From Anabas testudineus (lineage: Eukaryota > Chordata > Actinopteri > Anabantiformes > Anabantidae), in contig NC_046617.1 in assembly GCF_900324465.2 (NCBI RefSeq), positions 15,313,223-15,377,222 of the forward strand: 64,000 nt of DNA, read 5' to 3'. Shown in pieces: positions 11,205-23,753 of this stretch; position 1 is the first letter of the stretch; each line of letters opens with the position of its first letter. A program made the translations under genes and the position numbers. A model generated the notes under the pieces. That model searched no databases, was not told where the DNA came from, and saw nothing but the letters and a program-made list of their open reading frames with translations.

Positions 11205-14200
11205 TCAGTAGCGGCCTCCAGGAGACATGACAGGAGGTCTCATGCCCATGGGTGGCCTTGCAGGGGCTCCCTGAAACCCTGGAGGAACCACAGGAGGGCC
11301 CTGTCCATATGGAGTCATCCCTCCTGGTATGTAGCCTGGCATCCCCTGTGGTGGACCACCATACTGGCCTGCAACAACACAGGTTTGTGGGCTTTTTAAT
11401 AAAAATGAAACATGTGTAGTGTCCATGGCCATGTTAGCAAGTCTGTGAGGCTGTATTAATGTGTTCACATCACAGGTGAAGGATGGTAGAAATGTTTATG
11501 ACTTCATGTCATCAGGGATTAAAGTGTTGTGTAGATGAATTTACTATATTAATGTACTATATATTGACACTACATTTAACACCACAATCATTAAATTTGG
11601 GGTAAATTACACCAAAACAGAGGCTTTGACTTTCAGGCAGTTCAGTATTTGTTTCCCAGTAATAATTACAACTTGGATGTTGACATGAACACTATTAAGA
11701 GACTAAACATTGTAATTACGATCTTTCTAAAATAACATCAATTAGGCCCAGTGATACTTTGAGCCACATGCTAACAGTGACATGTTACCATGTTACTTTA
11801 GCAAGTTTGAATGCTTACAGTACATTTGGTGATTAGCACAGGACCACAGAGGTTCAATGTTACTGTAGTCAGTAACATCTAATAGTTATGTCAGTCTGGA
11901 CCAACTATCAATGCCTCAAACAGAGTTATATGGTGTATACCAGATATGGGATGCCTCATGTTGGGCTGCTGAGAAGCCATCATTCCACTCACGGGGCCCA
12001 CTGATGGGGCAGCAGTAGTGGCGTGGCTTTGGTGGGGAATATTGCGCTGGTACCTGGGCAACTGAGCTCGCAACTCTTCCTGAAGGACATAGAAAGAAGA
12101 TGAGAGGAGGAACAATTTCACCTTAAAATTCTGTACCTTAATAGCAAGTAAAAAGAATGACTTTTATTCAAGAAAGGCCTGTTTTCACTTTTTAAAGTTG
12201 AGAGAAACCTTTACTGTTATTATAAGACTCCCAAGCTGCAGAACTACTAACTGTAAAAACTATAAAGAGACAGTTCCAGATGGACTACTTACCAGTGAGA
12301 TATCCTCATCAGGGTGGATCAACTTACTGGTTGCACTGGAGGTGGTAAGGGTGGCAGGCTTACTGGTGACAGTAGAGGGAGGCTTTGAGACTGTATTGCT
12401 ACTGTTGGGGCTGACCACAGCTGCAGTGGCCTGAGTGTAGGCTGGAAATGTGGGCTTTGACGATTCAGAAGAGGTAGAGGATGGAGGGTGCAGAGACCCA
12501 GAGACTGTCTGCTGACTCTGAGGGAGCAGAGAGGAAAACATTAAAGAATCTACTCAAATGAAATTTAATTTGAACTGAACACTTTCAGTCATATTTAGAG
12601 GTTACTCCCATAAGAAAATGTGTATTTGGTCTCTTTAGGCTTGACATTTATCAGTTCATCTGGACTGTGTCTAGAGGCCACTTTACTCTAATGTTTGCAT
12701 CAGAAAAACATACTTCCCTCACTCTATCTGTAGTGATATCCAAGCAAATCCTTGCTTTTATGTACTTAGATTTTGCAGTATACTACAGTAAGGCTCAAAG
12801 AACTAAAACAAATTTAAACTGAACAGCAACATGTCTGAGTAGAAAAGAAGAAGCAGAAACTGAGTCGGGTGATTTTACCTGCATCTCCATATTTTTTCCA
12901 ATTCTTGTGATCATATATTTGAGCATGTGAGTGCTCAAATATATGATCACATAAGGCCTCGTGTGGGCATGTGCATTGAACGTGTTAATACTAAGTCTGT
13001 AAAACCTGTTATAGTTATCTCTATAACATGTTAACATCACTGCTACGTTATGGGAAATGTACCCTGTAAAGTATGACCAAAGTAAAACCTATTTCTTGAA
13101 AGCTACAATAAACCAAATCCAAAAAAGCATGCTGTGATATATTTCCTACAATAGTTAAAAAACAAGATGTCTATTTACAGCCATTTTACAAATCTGCATA
13201 AATGAACAGTTTTTGCTTTTGTTGGTGTATTGTATGGTGCCAAAAGTATTTTATAAATGCAGATTTGTAGCAGAAAGAAAAGGCAAACAAATTCATATTG
13301 ATAGAAGTTACAAGAAACATTTTAAAAGTATTTTCTTTGCATGTAAATGCTTAGATTTCATCATCTCTTGCTAAAACAGTGTTGGCAAATAAAGCAGAAT
13401 TAACTTCTCAACTACACCACAAGCAAATTATACACAATTGTGTGCATGCTAATTGTAAAGCTGCAGGTTTTCAGAGTCGAGCAGGCACAGAGGTGCATAC
13501 TTGTGATGTGACAGGGCACAGAGCTTTAGGGGAAGTGGACTTAGATTCTGCACTCGTTGAGGCTGCACTTGTGCTTGCAACCCGACTGCCCATCTGTAGC
13601 ACAGGAATAAAGTAAAAAAATATCCTTAAGTTAAAGGAATATTTTGGTAAAAAGACCTTTATATCAACCTGTCTGTACCCAGACACCTACTCACTTTATT
13701 ATTTAAGAGAAGAGTGTTGAGAAGGAAATAGCACATAGGTAAATTGTGTTTTACCTGCCCAGCACTGGGAAACAGAGGTTTTGTAACATCAGGCTGTGCT
13801 GAGGCAGCAGAAATTACAGGTCCACTCAGCACATTTGTAGCAGGGGGGACCTGAGACAAGTGTGTGATGCCCGGACGGTGGCCCACAGGAGGAGGCATGC
13901 CTGAGACCAGAAATTCATTATATACCATGACAAGTTTACAACATAAAAAAAATTACAACAACTGAAGAACACTGAGGTACAAGTTTTCTAAAGATGTGTA
14001 ATGGCTGTTACCTGGTGGCACACCTGGCATCATTGGAGGCATCCCTGGACCTGGAGGCAGCAACCCACCCATTGGTATCATCCTAAGTATGTGATAAATA
14101 AAGTCCACATTTAAAAAACAGATCTAGTGAACATGGAAGTGAAAAATTTTGACTAATAATGCCAAATTCTTACCCTGGAGGCATCCCTGGCATTACAGGG

Positions 14201-15607
14201 GGAATTCCTGGTATAATTGGTGGCACACCTGGCATCATTGGGGGAATTCCTAAAATAAAAAGATAATTTTTAGTAAGTCTATCTTGTTGTCACATAAAAT
14301 ATATTCTCTGGTCACTTAATTAGCTATACCTCCTATTTAATGCAATCCCTGCCACATATACCTTTGCAAACTTCAAAATGACCCATTTCACAAAGGTGTA
14401 AATCCTGCTATGTAATCCAATATCAATAACACTTAAACGCATCACGCATAAAATCACAAAAGCTTTTTTTTTTTTGAATGATCATTTAAATATAATTTTA
14501 AAACACAACAAGTATAGCTGTACAGCACAATATTAGACTACATACTTAATTTTGATATCATAAAAGACATATGGGGCTGATTTAGTAGAATGTAAACATG
14601 AAAATAAATAATAGTTGTTCGATCACCCATAGTAAGAAACATGACATCAATATATTATAATTTACAATTAGTTATAAAAGTATAGTAATTGTTCCCCACC
14701 TGAGTAACTGCCTGGTGGCATCCCTGAAGTACCAGAGCCAGAAGGCATGCCAGGTTGAGTCATATGGGGGATGTACCCTGTCTGCGGCTGGGCTGCAGTG
14801 GGTTGCTGGAAGGAGGGACCAGGTTCATCATCCTCATCGTAATCATCAGAGTCGTCCTGGTTCTGCTTTTTCTTCTGCGTCTCTGATAAACAGGCAGTAG
14901 TACAATAAGCATCCAGAATAAATCACAAAAAACAGTAGACTACATTAAGATGTTTTAGTGTCACCTTGGTTCTTTTGTTCTAGGACTCTTCTTCTCTCCT
15001 CCATGTCTTTCTCTGGAATACCCTCCATGCCATATATTTCAAGTTCAATGTCTGTTTTTCCAGGTAGTGCATTGGGAACTCCATCGATGGTCTCTTTGTG
15101 AACCTACAATAGAAGTGGTGCAGTCAGATATTGTTCGTATATAAAGATGTGCTTGTTTTTGTATTGTACGTGCATGGACTGCATTACTAGTGCTTCCTCA
15201 CCTGCATACAGTGGATTGCGAGTCCAGGACCAGTGTACAGCTTCTTATGACAGATGTGGCACTTGAAATGTTTGGCCTTCTGATGCTGAATGAGAATCTT
15301 TTCATCATCAAAATCTCTGTTACAGTACCTGAGATTGCGGTTAAGGAAACGTTAAAACCCTAATTTCCGACTTTTATATTAAACATAAACAAAACAACGG
15401 TGGCCATTGTGGTCATGTACTGCAACTCCGCTGTAACGTTAATACCCGATGCTCAAGTTAGCTTAGCTACAGTTAGCATAAAACACAGGATAACGCTGTA
15501 AACTACAGAAACCGATAGGGGAAAAACGACGTTATAACACAAAATGTAAAATATATACAAGGATACCAGCACCAAGGTTTCATTTGCTTTTTCTTCTTTC
15601 TTCCCAT
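11205..15607 (-). CDS. znf207: Zinc finger protein 207 (BuGZ)
   Basis: BuGZ binds microtubules and stabilises Bub3 at kinetochores. It starts [14 protein letters not shown] (exon 1, 15607-15567). Exon 2 begins at 15328 and encodes two C2H2 fingers ([16 protein letters not shown] and [15 protein letters not shown]). Next come exons at about 15102-14965 ([20 protein letters not shown]), 14883-14701 (acidic [13 protein letters not shown]), 14248-14174, 14083-14012, 13900-13755, 13592-13500, 12519-12294, 12079-11942 and 11368-11205. The middle is proline/glycine/methionine-rich (repeated GIPP, MPGVPP). The GLEBS Bub3-binding motif ([20 protein letters not shown]) spans exons 9 and 10. The C terminus, [10 protein letters not shown], matches the family. 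Intron 1 has U12-type signals. The gene is divergent from c17orf75 across 544 bp. Mammals splice several middle exons alternatively, and the same is likely here. Confidence 0.95.
12906..12951. repeat. Perfect 20-bp inverted repeat with 6-base loop
   Basis: Arms 12906-12925 and 12932-12951 are exact reverse complements around TGTGAG. It lies in the znf207 intron between the exons at about 13500 and 12519. The arms are short for a miRNA precursor. It may be a palindromic MITE tip. Confidence 0.9.
15329..15566 (-). other. U12-type (GT-AG) intron 1 of znf207
   Basis: The donor reads GTATCCTTG from 15566. A perfect minor-spliceosome branch site TTCCTTAAC (15348-15340) lies about 12 bases before the acceptor AG, and there is no long pyrimidine tract. 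Exon phase (TG|G, Trp) is preserved. Confidence 0.85.
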
Positions 15608-16151
15608 TGTTTCTTGTAAATCCAATAAAACAACAGTTAATCCAGCTAAAGCTAACACCAACAACAACTGGCGGATTTAAAGATGGCGTCGGGTGTCCAC
15701 CATCCACCAGACCCTAGTGTGTCATCTAGTGGTATAACAAATATCCAACAAATCCTTGTTTGTTAATATATATTTGCATTTAAGTGTTTTTCTATAAATC
15801 GATTCTGACAAGGCATCGTATCGTAACAGTACATGCTGTTTCTGTTATCATTTTATGACCCGTTGATTAATTAAAACACTTATTAGACCCTAACGTTTGG
15901 CCTCGGAACCAACATGCGACTTTCATATCACAGTCGGACGTATTTTAAAACGTACCGACGACACATGCGCAATAGCCACACACTCGAGAAAAGGATACCC
16001 TCTTCACAAGTGTTGCTGTTTGTTCGCTTATAATATCAGTTGGAGGTCACAACATTAATTATAACTACCCACTAACGTAGCACAGCTAAGCAATAATAAC
16101 ATCTCACTGTTAAATACCGGCTGCTAGCTTGCTTTGTGCAGCAGTAGGATC
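15608..16151. promoter_or_regulatory. Bidirectional promoter znf207 / c17orf75
   Basis: The two start codons lie head to head 544 bp apart. The interval is richer in CpG than its surroundings (CGACG, TACGTA and similar) and holds no other gene. A shared promoter is inferred; transcription start sites are not visible. Confidence 0.6.
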
Positions 16152-19100
16152 ATGTTTACCTCTCAAACATCTTCCTTCCAAGATTCAATTGACGTGGAAG
16201 AGAGAGATGACTTTGACAACGAAGAAATTGCTGGATACAGCCAGAAAATTCAGCTGAACTGCTACTACACAATCTATCTTTATCAAGGCACAAGGTAATT
16301 GTCAATACCATTTGTCCTAGTTTCTGTAAAGCTGGCGTTGCCTTAATGTGACAGTTCTGCTGCAACTTTCTCTGTGGCGTTACGTGGGGCAGGAATTGTT
16401 AGCACTTGTATTCTGTAACCTACATTATATCACACAAATTATTATTCACGATAACTCACAGGAAAATTCCCTGGTGTGTAATGAATGTTTTTATGTATCA
16501 CTGTTTGAATTAACATGCACTCTTATCCTCTTTAGTTGTTGTGGTCTCCTGTTCAGTGACTCACGCAGGTAGAATCAGACCTATGCATTAAAAACTAACT
16601 GGGTGATGAGTAAACTGTCAACTGTCTTAGATCTGAGGCTACTGGGGAAAATGTGGCATGGAACCAGAGACGAGCAGACTCCACAACCAGTCACGATGAC
16701 TTTAGGTAACAAAGGAGCCATCCACCTACCTTCTCGTTGCTTTTAGTGGTCTTTTCTCTTTGGCTTTCTCTGTTGTGCATTGGTGTATCCACAAGCTGCC
16801 ACCAGAAATCAACCTGGAGTCAATGCTGCTTTCATTTGTGATTTTGTACTGATGGGTCATCGCTGTGCTGCTGAGTTACATGGCCTTTAGGTCTGTCACA
16901 ATCTCAATCAAGCGGAATAGATAAAAATGATTGAACTTCCTTTGAATTTCTCGTACAGTGTTGTAGAACAATGGCAAAATACTGTATGTCCTGTGAGTGA
17001 CTACATGTTTTTTTACACCTAGGAGGAAAATGCACCTTTACCGCTATGTGACTCAGTTGTGTGTTGTGTTGGGTGTGGCTTATGATCATGCTTTCTCCAT
17101 CTTCTCTCCATTGACTTGAGTGGTTTCCAAATTTCTCCTCATCTTCACTGGCTCTGTGTATCCATACTGACTCTTTCCCCTGCCCACAGCCTGACACTAA
17201 TTGACAGCAGCCTGCCATCAGAGGCAGAACCTGAGCTGCGAACCTACATTTCAAGGAGGCTGAGCAAAGGAGCCCTGCTAGGAGGTATGGGCAACATCGC
17301 CACTGTGGAACTGAGGTAATAATCGTACATATTCCATTACAGTCTTCAGCACTAGCACACTCAGACCAGAACAAAATAATTAATCTAGTGGATACAAATG
17401 TATTGATAATCCACAGTATCCCAGAGCAGGCGGTTGGCTGCTACTGCTGTCTCCTAGAGCAGGAAAGGTCTCCTGAACAGCCTGATGCTGATGGAAATGG
17501 GTATGTCATCTGCTTTATGGGAGGCTCTGAAAAAGGACTGAACCTATATCCTTTATGAAAAATTCTAAAAAACCCAATCTTTGCTATTACAAAATATTCT
17601 TTCCTGCATTGATGTAGTGCTTCAGTATCATTGTATTGTTGCACCATGAGGCAGTATTTCACCTCCTTGACCCAAACATACATTCAGATTAGAGCTTGAT
17701 AAATATGTCCAAGGCCTGCATAGCAGCCTGCAAACCCCTGAGGTAAGTGACTATATAGCTACTATATATAACGGCGTAATAATGTTTATTTGTTGTAACA
17801 TTTTAATGCAAGATTGATTTGTGCTTCTGTGGGTGTGTCAGCTGCAAAACCTTGAAACAGAGGTGCGTCCCTATCTGAGCCGGTGGTACGAGGAGTCTGT
17901 GATGCACATTTATCGGGTGGTGCAGCTGGTCCAGAGCAACATCAGCTTCTTGCTGCATGCTGTGAGTCATTTTCACCACTGTAAATGCTCAACAAAACAC
18001 TTTTTTCTTTTTCAAGTGTGATAGGCGGTTTGGATTTACAGTGGGGTCCGCAGACTTTTGGGTTGAAATTCTCAAAATTGAAAAACGGTTAATTTAGCAA
18101 GATCTATAGCATCAGGTTTTTCAGGGCGTGTCTTTATAACCTTAATTACCCTAGAAATATATTGAAAGCCAATCCATTTATATGGTTATCACTGAAACAC
18201 AGCCTAATATATTTTTGTGTCCCCAGAAAAATGTATTTCACCTATTAAGATTTCTTTATACAGGCTCTGAGTCACACACACGTGGAGGTCACAAATTCAG
18301 AAGAGAGGACAAAGACTGACGTGTCCAGGTGAGTGAATGAGGTCACAAATAAGTATTAGCCACACAAACAACAACAGCAACTCAACTACAATATCTTTAA
18401 ATTTATTGTAAACTATTTGCCATCTGGTTGTTAGATGTCAAATGCGTCTTGAATTCTGTCATCAGGTTCATTAAAGCAGCCAGTTTGCAGGGCCTGTCCC
18501 AGCAGGACACTACAACAGCATCTCTGTGTAACGCTATCTCAGAGGACACACAGGCAGACGTGATTATAGACTGCTCCACCAGCCCACCCACACTCTCTAA
18601 CACAGGTAAGTCATCGTTGCATTGTGAGATGCATTTGGTAAAGGAAAATGTTTAAGTCTAATAAAGATGTTTTCTCTCTTCTCAGTCAGTAATCGTTTCT
18701 GTGATGACTGGATTCAGGCCTTTCTAAACGCAGCAGAACATTGTAATCCGTTTTTGCTCAGACAGATACTGGAAAACTTTAAACTTAAGGTGAGAAAAAA
18801 TATGCATAGACAATCTATAGCAAGGTTTCTGAAGTTATTTTTGTAGAACTGCGTTCAATTAATCAATTAATCGTTTTATTAAAAAATGGGACTAGTGTCA
18901 ATCCCAGATTCATTTCCAGATTCCTCATTTTATCCAACCATCAGCCCAAACCCAACCCCAAAGTTCAGTTTACTGTGACATATGGCTAAGAAAAGCAGGA
19001 AATCCTCTCTGTGAATTTTGAAGAATGTTGGGTGCTCTTTATCCTGTGCAGTTTTATACCTGTGCAGATTCTACTAATATAATAAATAAATCTTACATTG

Positions 19101-19860
19101 TAATATAAAATATTCATATACTGTAATTCAGTTCAGTATACTGTATACTGTAAAAACATTACTAAGAACATATAGCCGTGCTAGCAGCTTTGTGAAACTC
19201 TACTAGACACAGTGGTGCTTTTTTTAAATAATTGCTAATGACCGCATGCTGTGTTGGTATTATTGCATTTGTTTACTAGCATTAAGCATAAAAGACAGCT
19301 GAGACTGATGGGAATGTTGCTGCATTTAGTCATCAGTCGTACATTAAAGTACTGGACAAAGTAACACCTGGTGATAGAGCTAGATGTAGAGTTATTGGAA
19401 TTCATCCTGTACAAAATTTTATACCAATCCAACTATACTTGTTATGGCCATCATTGCCATCCGTGAAACCTTGTCCCTAGTGTGACTAAAAATGATTAAA
19501 CAGACAAATAAATTCTGCCTGTCCCCCTGTCTAGACTATGGCTCTCACTTCCTATTGGCAGATGCACATTTTTTTCCTTTATTCTAATCTCCTCCCTCAC
19601 TTGAACTTATTTCTTTTCTATCAACCACCACACCCACTCTGTAGGCTATCCAGGACATGAACACCCTGAAGCGCTTTGTTCGGCAAGCAGAGATGAGCCA
19701 CTACGCCCTGTTTCGGTGCTGCCAGTTCCTACAGGGCTGCGGTAATGGGGATGTGTTGCTGCAGAACGCTAGGGCAGAGCACAGTGACCTGCCTGAAGCG
19801 TGTAGCATCATCACTGTTCTGGAGGAGTTCATCAGGGAACAGTCTCAAGCACAGGCCTGA
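16152..19860 (+). CDS. c17orf75: Njmu-R1 (C17orf75 homologue)
   Basis: Ten exons join in phase to 392 residues: 16152-16294, 16631-16705, 17190-17315, 17417-17545, 17682-17742, 17842-17961, 18264-18328, 18466-18605, 18686-18789 and 19645-19860. The human protein is about the same length. Recognisable blocks are YYTIYLYQGTR, GCYCCLLEQERSPEQPDADG, GLNLFRLELDKY, SRWYEESVMHIYRVVQLVQS and the C-terminal LKRFVRQAEMSHYALFRCCQ. The human protein associates with the WDR11/FAM91A1 complex that captures AP-1 vesicles at the trans-Golgi. No membrane segment or catalytic motif is visible. Intron 4 is of the rare AT-AC type. The gene is divergent from znf207 and converges on the PH-adaptor gene. Confidence 0.95.
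17546..17681 (+). other. U12-type AT-AC intron of c17orf75
   Basis: The intron is 136 bases. The donor is ATATCCTTT at 17546-17554, the exact minor-spliceosome consensus. The branch-like TCCTTGAC is at 17664-17671, and the acceptor AC is at 17680-17681. Joining CT|A across it restores the conserved block GLNLFRLELDKY, which no GT-AG choice does. Confidence 0.92.
18036..18180. mobile_element. Possible mariner/Tc1-type MITE fragment
   Basis: TTTACAGTGGGGTCCGCAGA followed by AT-rich sequence resembles the ends of small Tc1/mariner-derived repeats that start TACAGTGGGGTCC in fish. Only one end was seen, inside a c17orf75 intron. Confidence 0.3.
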
Positions 19861-21439
19861 TTCCATTACACTTAACTCCCAAGTTGTGGCACCTACATAC
19901 TTTTAATATTGGTAATGAGACACACTGCTCAAGCTACAAGCAGATAACTCAGTACAGTTCTAAACCAAGCACTACTATGTTTAACATAGGATACCTTAAA
20001 CATCAGATGGCCAGACAAAATTTGTAAGAGGAAACATTTTTAATTATCTAGCTGTAATTGCTTCTAAAAAGTTTCCTCTTCTGATACTACTGCTGCTTCT
20101 CAGCTGGAAGAGAGGTAGTTAGATGTTGGATCTGGAACATACTGTTAAACAGTGAGCACTTTCACTCTAAGCTTTACTCAACAAATTATTTCGGCTAATC
20201 ATAGTTTATTGAGTCGGTTACACCACTACAATTATCACTTATTAACAATCAAGCTTAGCTCTTAAATTCGCTGTAAAGCAAAGACCTCAGTGAAGGTTAA
20301 ATAAAAACAATGTGAAGATCAGTTTAGATCTAGTTGTTGTTTAGTCCTTTTATTTTTGCAAGTTTGTGTCACGTGTGTGTGTGTGAAACTATGAACCAAA
20401 TATTATTATTAGTTCTGACAGTAAACTAAAGCTTCTTCTTATAAGAGTGCATATATCTATTGCTTATCTGATTCCACATATTCTTGATCAGACTAATTGT
20501 ATAATTCTTTGTATTTTATTTGATTCTACTAGTTTTCTTTTGAGAATGCACAAATCATTTGTATGCCTTATTTTTGCTCACATTTCAACCTGCACTACTT
20601 TATTGCTTTTGTTTAATGGGCACTGCTTCCATTATGTCTATCAGGTGACAATAGCTGTCACTTTAATCCTTCTCTGGGAACGCAGTGTTGTAGATATACT
20701 GTAATTATGGCATATAATGTGTACAGTAGTGTAAATTATTTTCTGTTTACAAACATCTCCATCTTTTACCAGCCCAAGAGTTTGTGAAAACAGAACGGGC
20801 ACTTGCTCTCTACATTAGAAAATATATATGTTTAATATTCACAGATAAATGTTCTAAAGAGAAGTAAATAAACAATAGAATGAAGGTAAATTATATACTG
20901 AGGTGTTCAGGGTAAATGTTAGCATGTTTTATTTTCCTTCCCTTCTAGTGTAACCCGGAACAAGGCACATCTTTATATTCCTCAAACCCGTAATAGCTTT
21001 TAGGACCATGCTCAAACCATTCCCATCAAAACCAGTCCAAAGTGAGTAATATAGCAATATCAATGTTGGTGGTGTATACTTTCAAGCTGTGAACCAGGTA
21101 ACGTGAAGAGACATTTTACTGTTGTGAATCATATTATGACTGAACCAGTGTGTATATGTAGACATTTCAGAATAGTATGTTCCCTTTAGTTATTAATTAC
21201 TGTGTGATTCTTGGTCTTGTATATAGCAAATGAAATAAATACAACAATCAAACCTTATTTTATAGCTGTACATATTATTTTAGTTTTGAAAGGTTCAAGA
21301 AAGGTAACACCGTTTACACTCCATGCATGATGCCTGCTTTAAGCAGCAGATGTATTCTGTACAAATAGATATATGTGGTTCAAAGTTTTGATGTAGAAAA
21401 AATCAGATGTTGCTTCCCTGAAATCCATCATTGGTGCAC
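19861..21439. other. Convergent 3'UTR region
   Basis: The c17orf75 3'UTR runs right, with AATAAA candidates near 20302, 20866 and 21233. The PH-adaptor 3'UTR runs left, with a - strand AATAAA near 20935. If the distal signals are used, the two mRNAs overlap tail to tail. No gene was found inside. Confidence 0.5.
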
Positions 21440-23753
21440 TCAAACATGACCTGATATCATCCAGTAGATTCCTTCCTTATCCTGCTCTTCTGCCATTGTA
21501 TTGTCTTTCAAGAACAAGTGAGAAGGTAATTAAAAGAGACGTGTTGGCAATGTGAACAGTGACAGTAACAAAGTAAGATTTACCTGTTGTGTCGTCTATC
21601 CTCCTAAGTGAGCTTGGTACGTCATAGATGCTCTCTGGTTGGTCTGAAACTTTAAAAACAAATTTCAATTAAACACATTTTATTATTTAGGTGTTAATTA
21701 TTTAAAAGCTAGAAAAAAAAAAAACTTAGTCTCACCTTGATGTTCAGTCATCCTGTAAGAAAGAGGGTAGTCGTACACACCTTCCTCCGTCTCTGCTGAA
21801 GTATTGATCTCACACATTTCTGAGGACACATAAAATTACCCATTGTGGTTGAACTATTATACTTCTTGTTATGTTATGATGGTTAGCGTCCAGTGTGTTT
21901 AATATCATACTGTTTCTAAGTGGTAAAACATCATAGTCTCCTTCCTGTCTGGACTCTGTGTTGCTCAACCCGCTCGACCACTGAGGATTGCTGAGACTGT
22001 CTTCTAAAAACAAAATAATTGAACACCACGTGAAACTTAAATACTTCACATAAAATTGAATAAAAATACCAAATTAATTTAAAGTTTACCACTCTGATTC
22101 TGGTAGCCACAATGTGGCATTGTGTTTTGGTATGTGGGCTCCTCCTCACTGCTCAGATCCTGATACGTGGAGATGGATGAGGCGATGCTCCAGCTCTCCT
22201 GTTCGATGTGATTTGGTGGGGCAGGGGCGGAGAGCGGCCGAGCAGGAAGCATCTCCATCACATTGTCGCTGCAGATGGGGTTGCTGCTGTTTCTCTCTCG
22301 CTGGTCACACTCTGCAAGGCTGAGGAGAAGAAAGTATGCAATGCAATTCACCTATTCTGATGTAGGACTGAAACAAGAAATGCATGCAATGAATGATAAG
22401 AGTTAATGTCCAGATGTCCAAACATAGATTATTGTAAATCTTCTAATCTGTCATGCATACGAAGCCCTCCTCATACTTACTACGTATTTCTGGAGTCTAA
22501 AACCACTGAGTTAGAGAGATGCATCGCCTTCCATAGGTGTCCGACCCACTCCTTCCTGAGGTCTGCGGTCTCTGCTGCCTACAAACAAGCTCAAAGTATG
22601 AGTTTGGGGGGAAGGAAGCTGATTAAAGTTGACATGTGAAACCAGGCCCCACACTCACAGCCTGCAGATTCATTCCCTTAGATAAAAGACAACACTAACT
22701 CTGCCACTCACCAGCATTTTTCTTTTTCCATTGGTCATCATAATCTCAAACATATAGCGCTTGTTGTCATCTCTGTTGACTTCTCGCACAGACTGCACCT
22801 GGACCAAGAAGTGAATAGACACGCATATAGGTAACGATGTATTATACTATATTCTATATACTATATTCCCTAACTAGCTGCAAAGCAAAAGTGGAAGTGA
22901 GTGTAGCAATACCACAAAGTAGAATAAATCACTTTGTATTAACAACAAAATATACTTAAAGTACCAGCAGAGAGACCAACTTTCAAATATTATTCTTTTA
23001 AATAAGTTCTTATTTAGTTAATGCTGATAAATTAAATGTAAATATATACAGATGGATAGACTAATCTATAGCAAATATTCTTTAATTCATTATATTTTTA
23101 ATTGAAGCTCCAAATTACCTAGAAATTAAAGCTGTCAAATAAATTCAGCGGAATGAAAAGTACATTTGCAGATGAAATATACTGAAGTAAAAGTAAAGTA
23201 TGAAACCACAACTATGTAACTAGTGCAGCAAATGTGCCCACGTTTAACTGTATTGCAGTTTCACATACTGTGTGTTAACTGTAATAAAAGACTGAAGACT
23301 TACTGTGTAAATGTAGTAATAGCCTCTTAAGTGTGACTGTAAAGAAAGCAGTGACGATATAACATTTGAATCATCATAAAATAAAAAAGACTAAATCTAT
23401 TCATCTTTTTATGTAAACACAAACTATTCTTCGCTCAGGTATTTAAAACAGTATTAAAGACTTAAACAGTAAATTAATCACTAATTTAATTAACTCACGC
23501 TTCATACTCGTCTACTTACAGCGTTGCCATTCTTCTTTGTGTAGAAAAACAACGTTGTATTTTGAAGCCTGAACCAGTATGTTGTCCACTTTATCTTCTA
23601 CAGACACAAAAAGGAGAAGGATAGCAGTCACCTAAAAAAACAAGAAATCAGCAGCCAAACATCTAAATGCTATAAGACTATGTACCTTACCATTGTATCT
23701 TTTCTTTTCTGCAAGAAGCCCTCAAACAATAACTTTGTTCCATCTACAGACAT
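21440..23753 (-). CDS. PH-domain adaptor with tyrosine motifs (STAP-like)
   Basis: Ten exons join in phase to 298 residues: 23753-23691, 23597-23520, 23336-23304, 22798-22712, 22578-22481, 22319-22090, 22003-21911, 21819-21736, 21649-21584 and 21504-21440. Residues 7 to about 110 form a PH domain (FEGFLQKRKDTMKIKWTTYW, then TTLFFYTKKNG, then the final helix ending EWVGHLWKAM). This start resembles STAP1, which has FEGFL... and TTLFFYT at the same places. No SH2 domain follows. Instead there is a proline-rich stretch (LPARPLSAPAPP) and many tyrosines in signalling contexts: TYQDL, TYQNT, GYQNQ (pYxN, Grb2-type), DYDVL, VYDYP, IYDVP (pYxxP) and IYWMI. A membrane-recruited immune adaptor is likely. 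The exact family is unknown to me. Confidence 0.8.

Noticed and set aside
16904-17374. 156-codon - strand frame over c17orf75 exon 3
   Set aside because: It is antisense to a conserved exon and shows no family features or splice sites.
22114-22323. + strand frame of 69 codons
   Set aside because: It is the complement of PH-adaptor exon 6, whose frame joins in phase with both neighbours.
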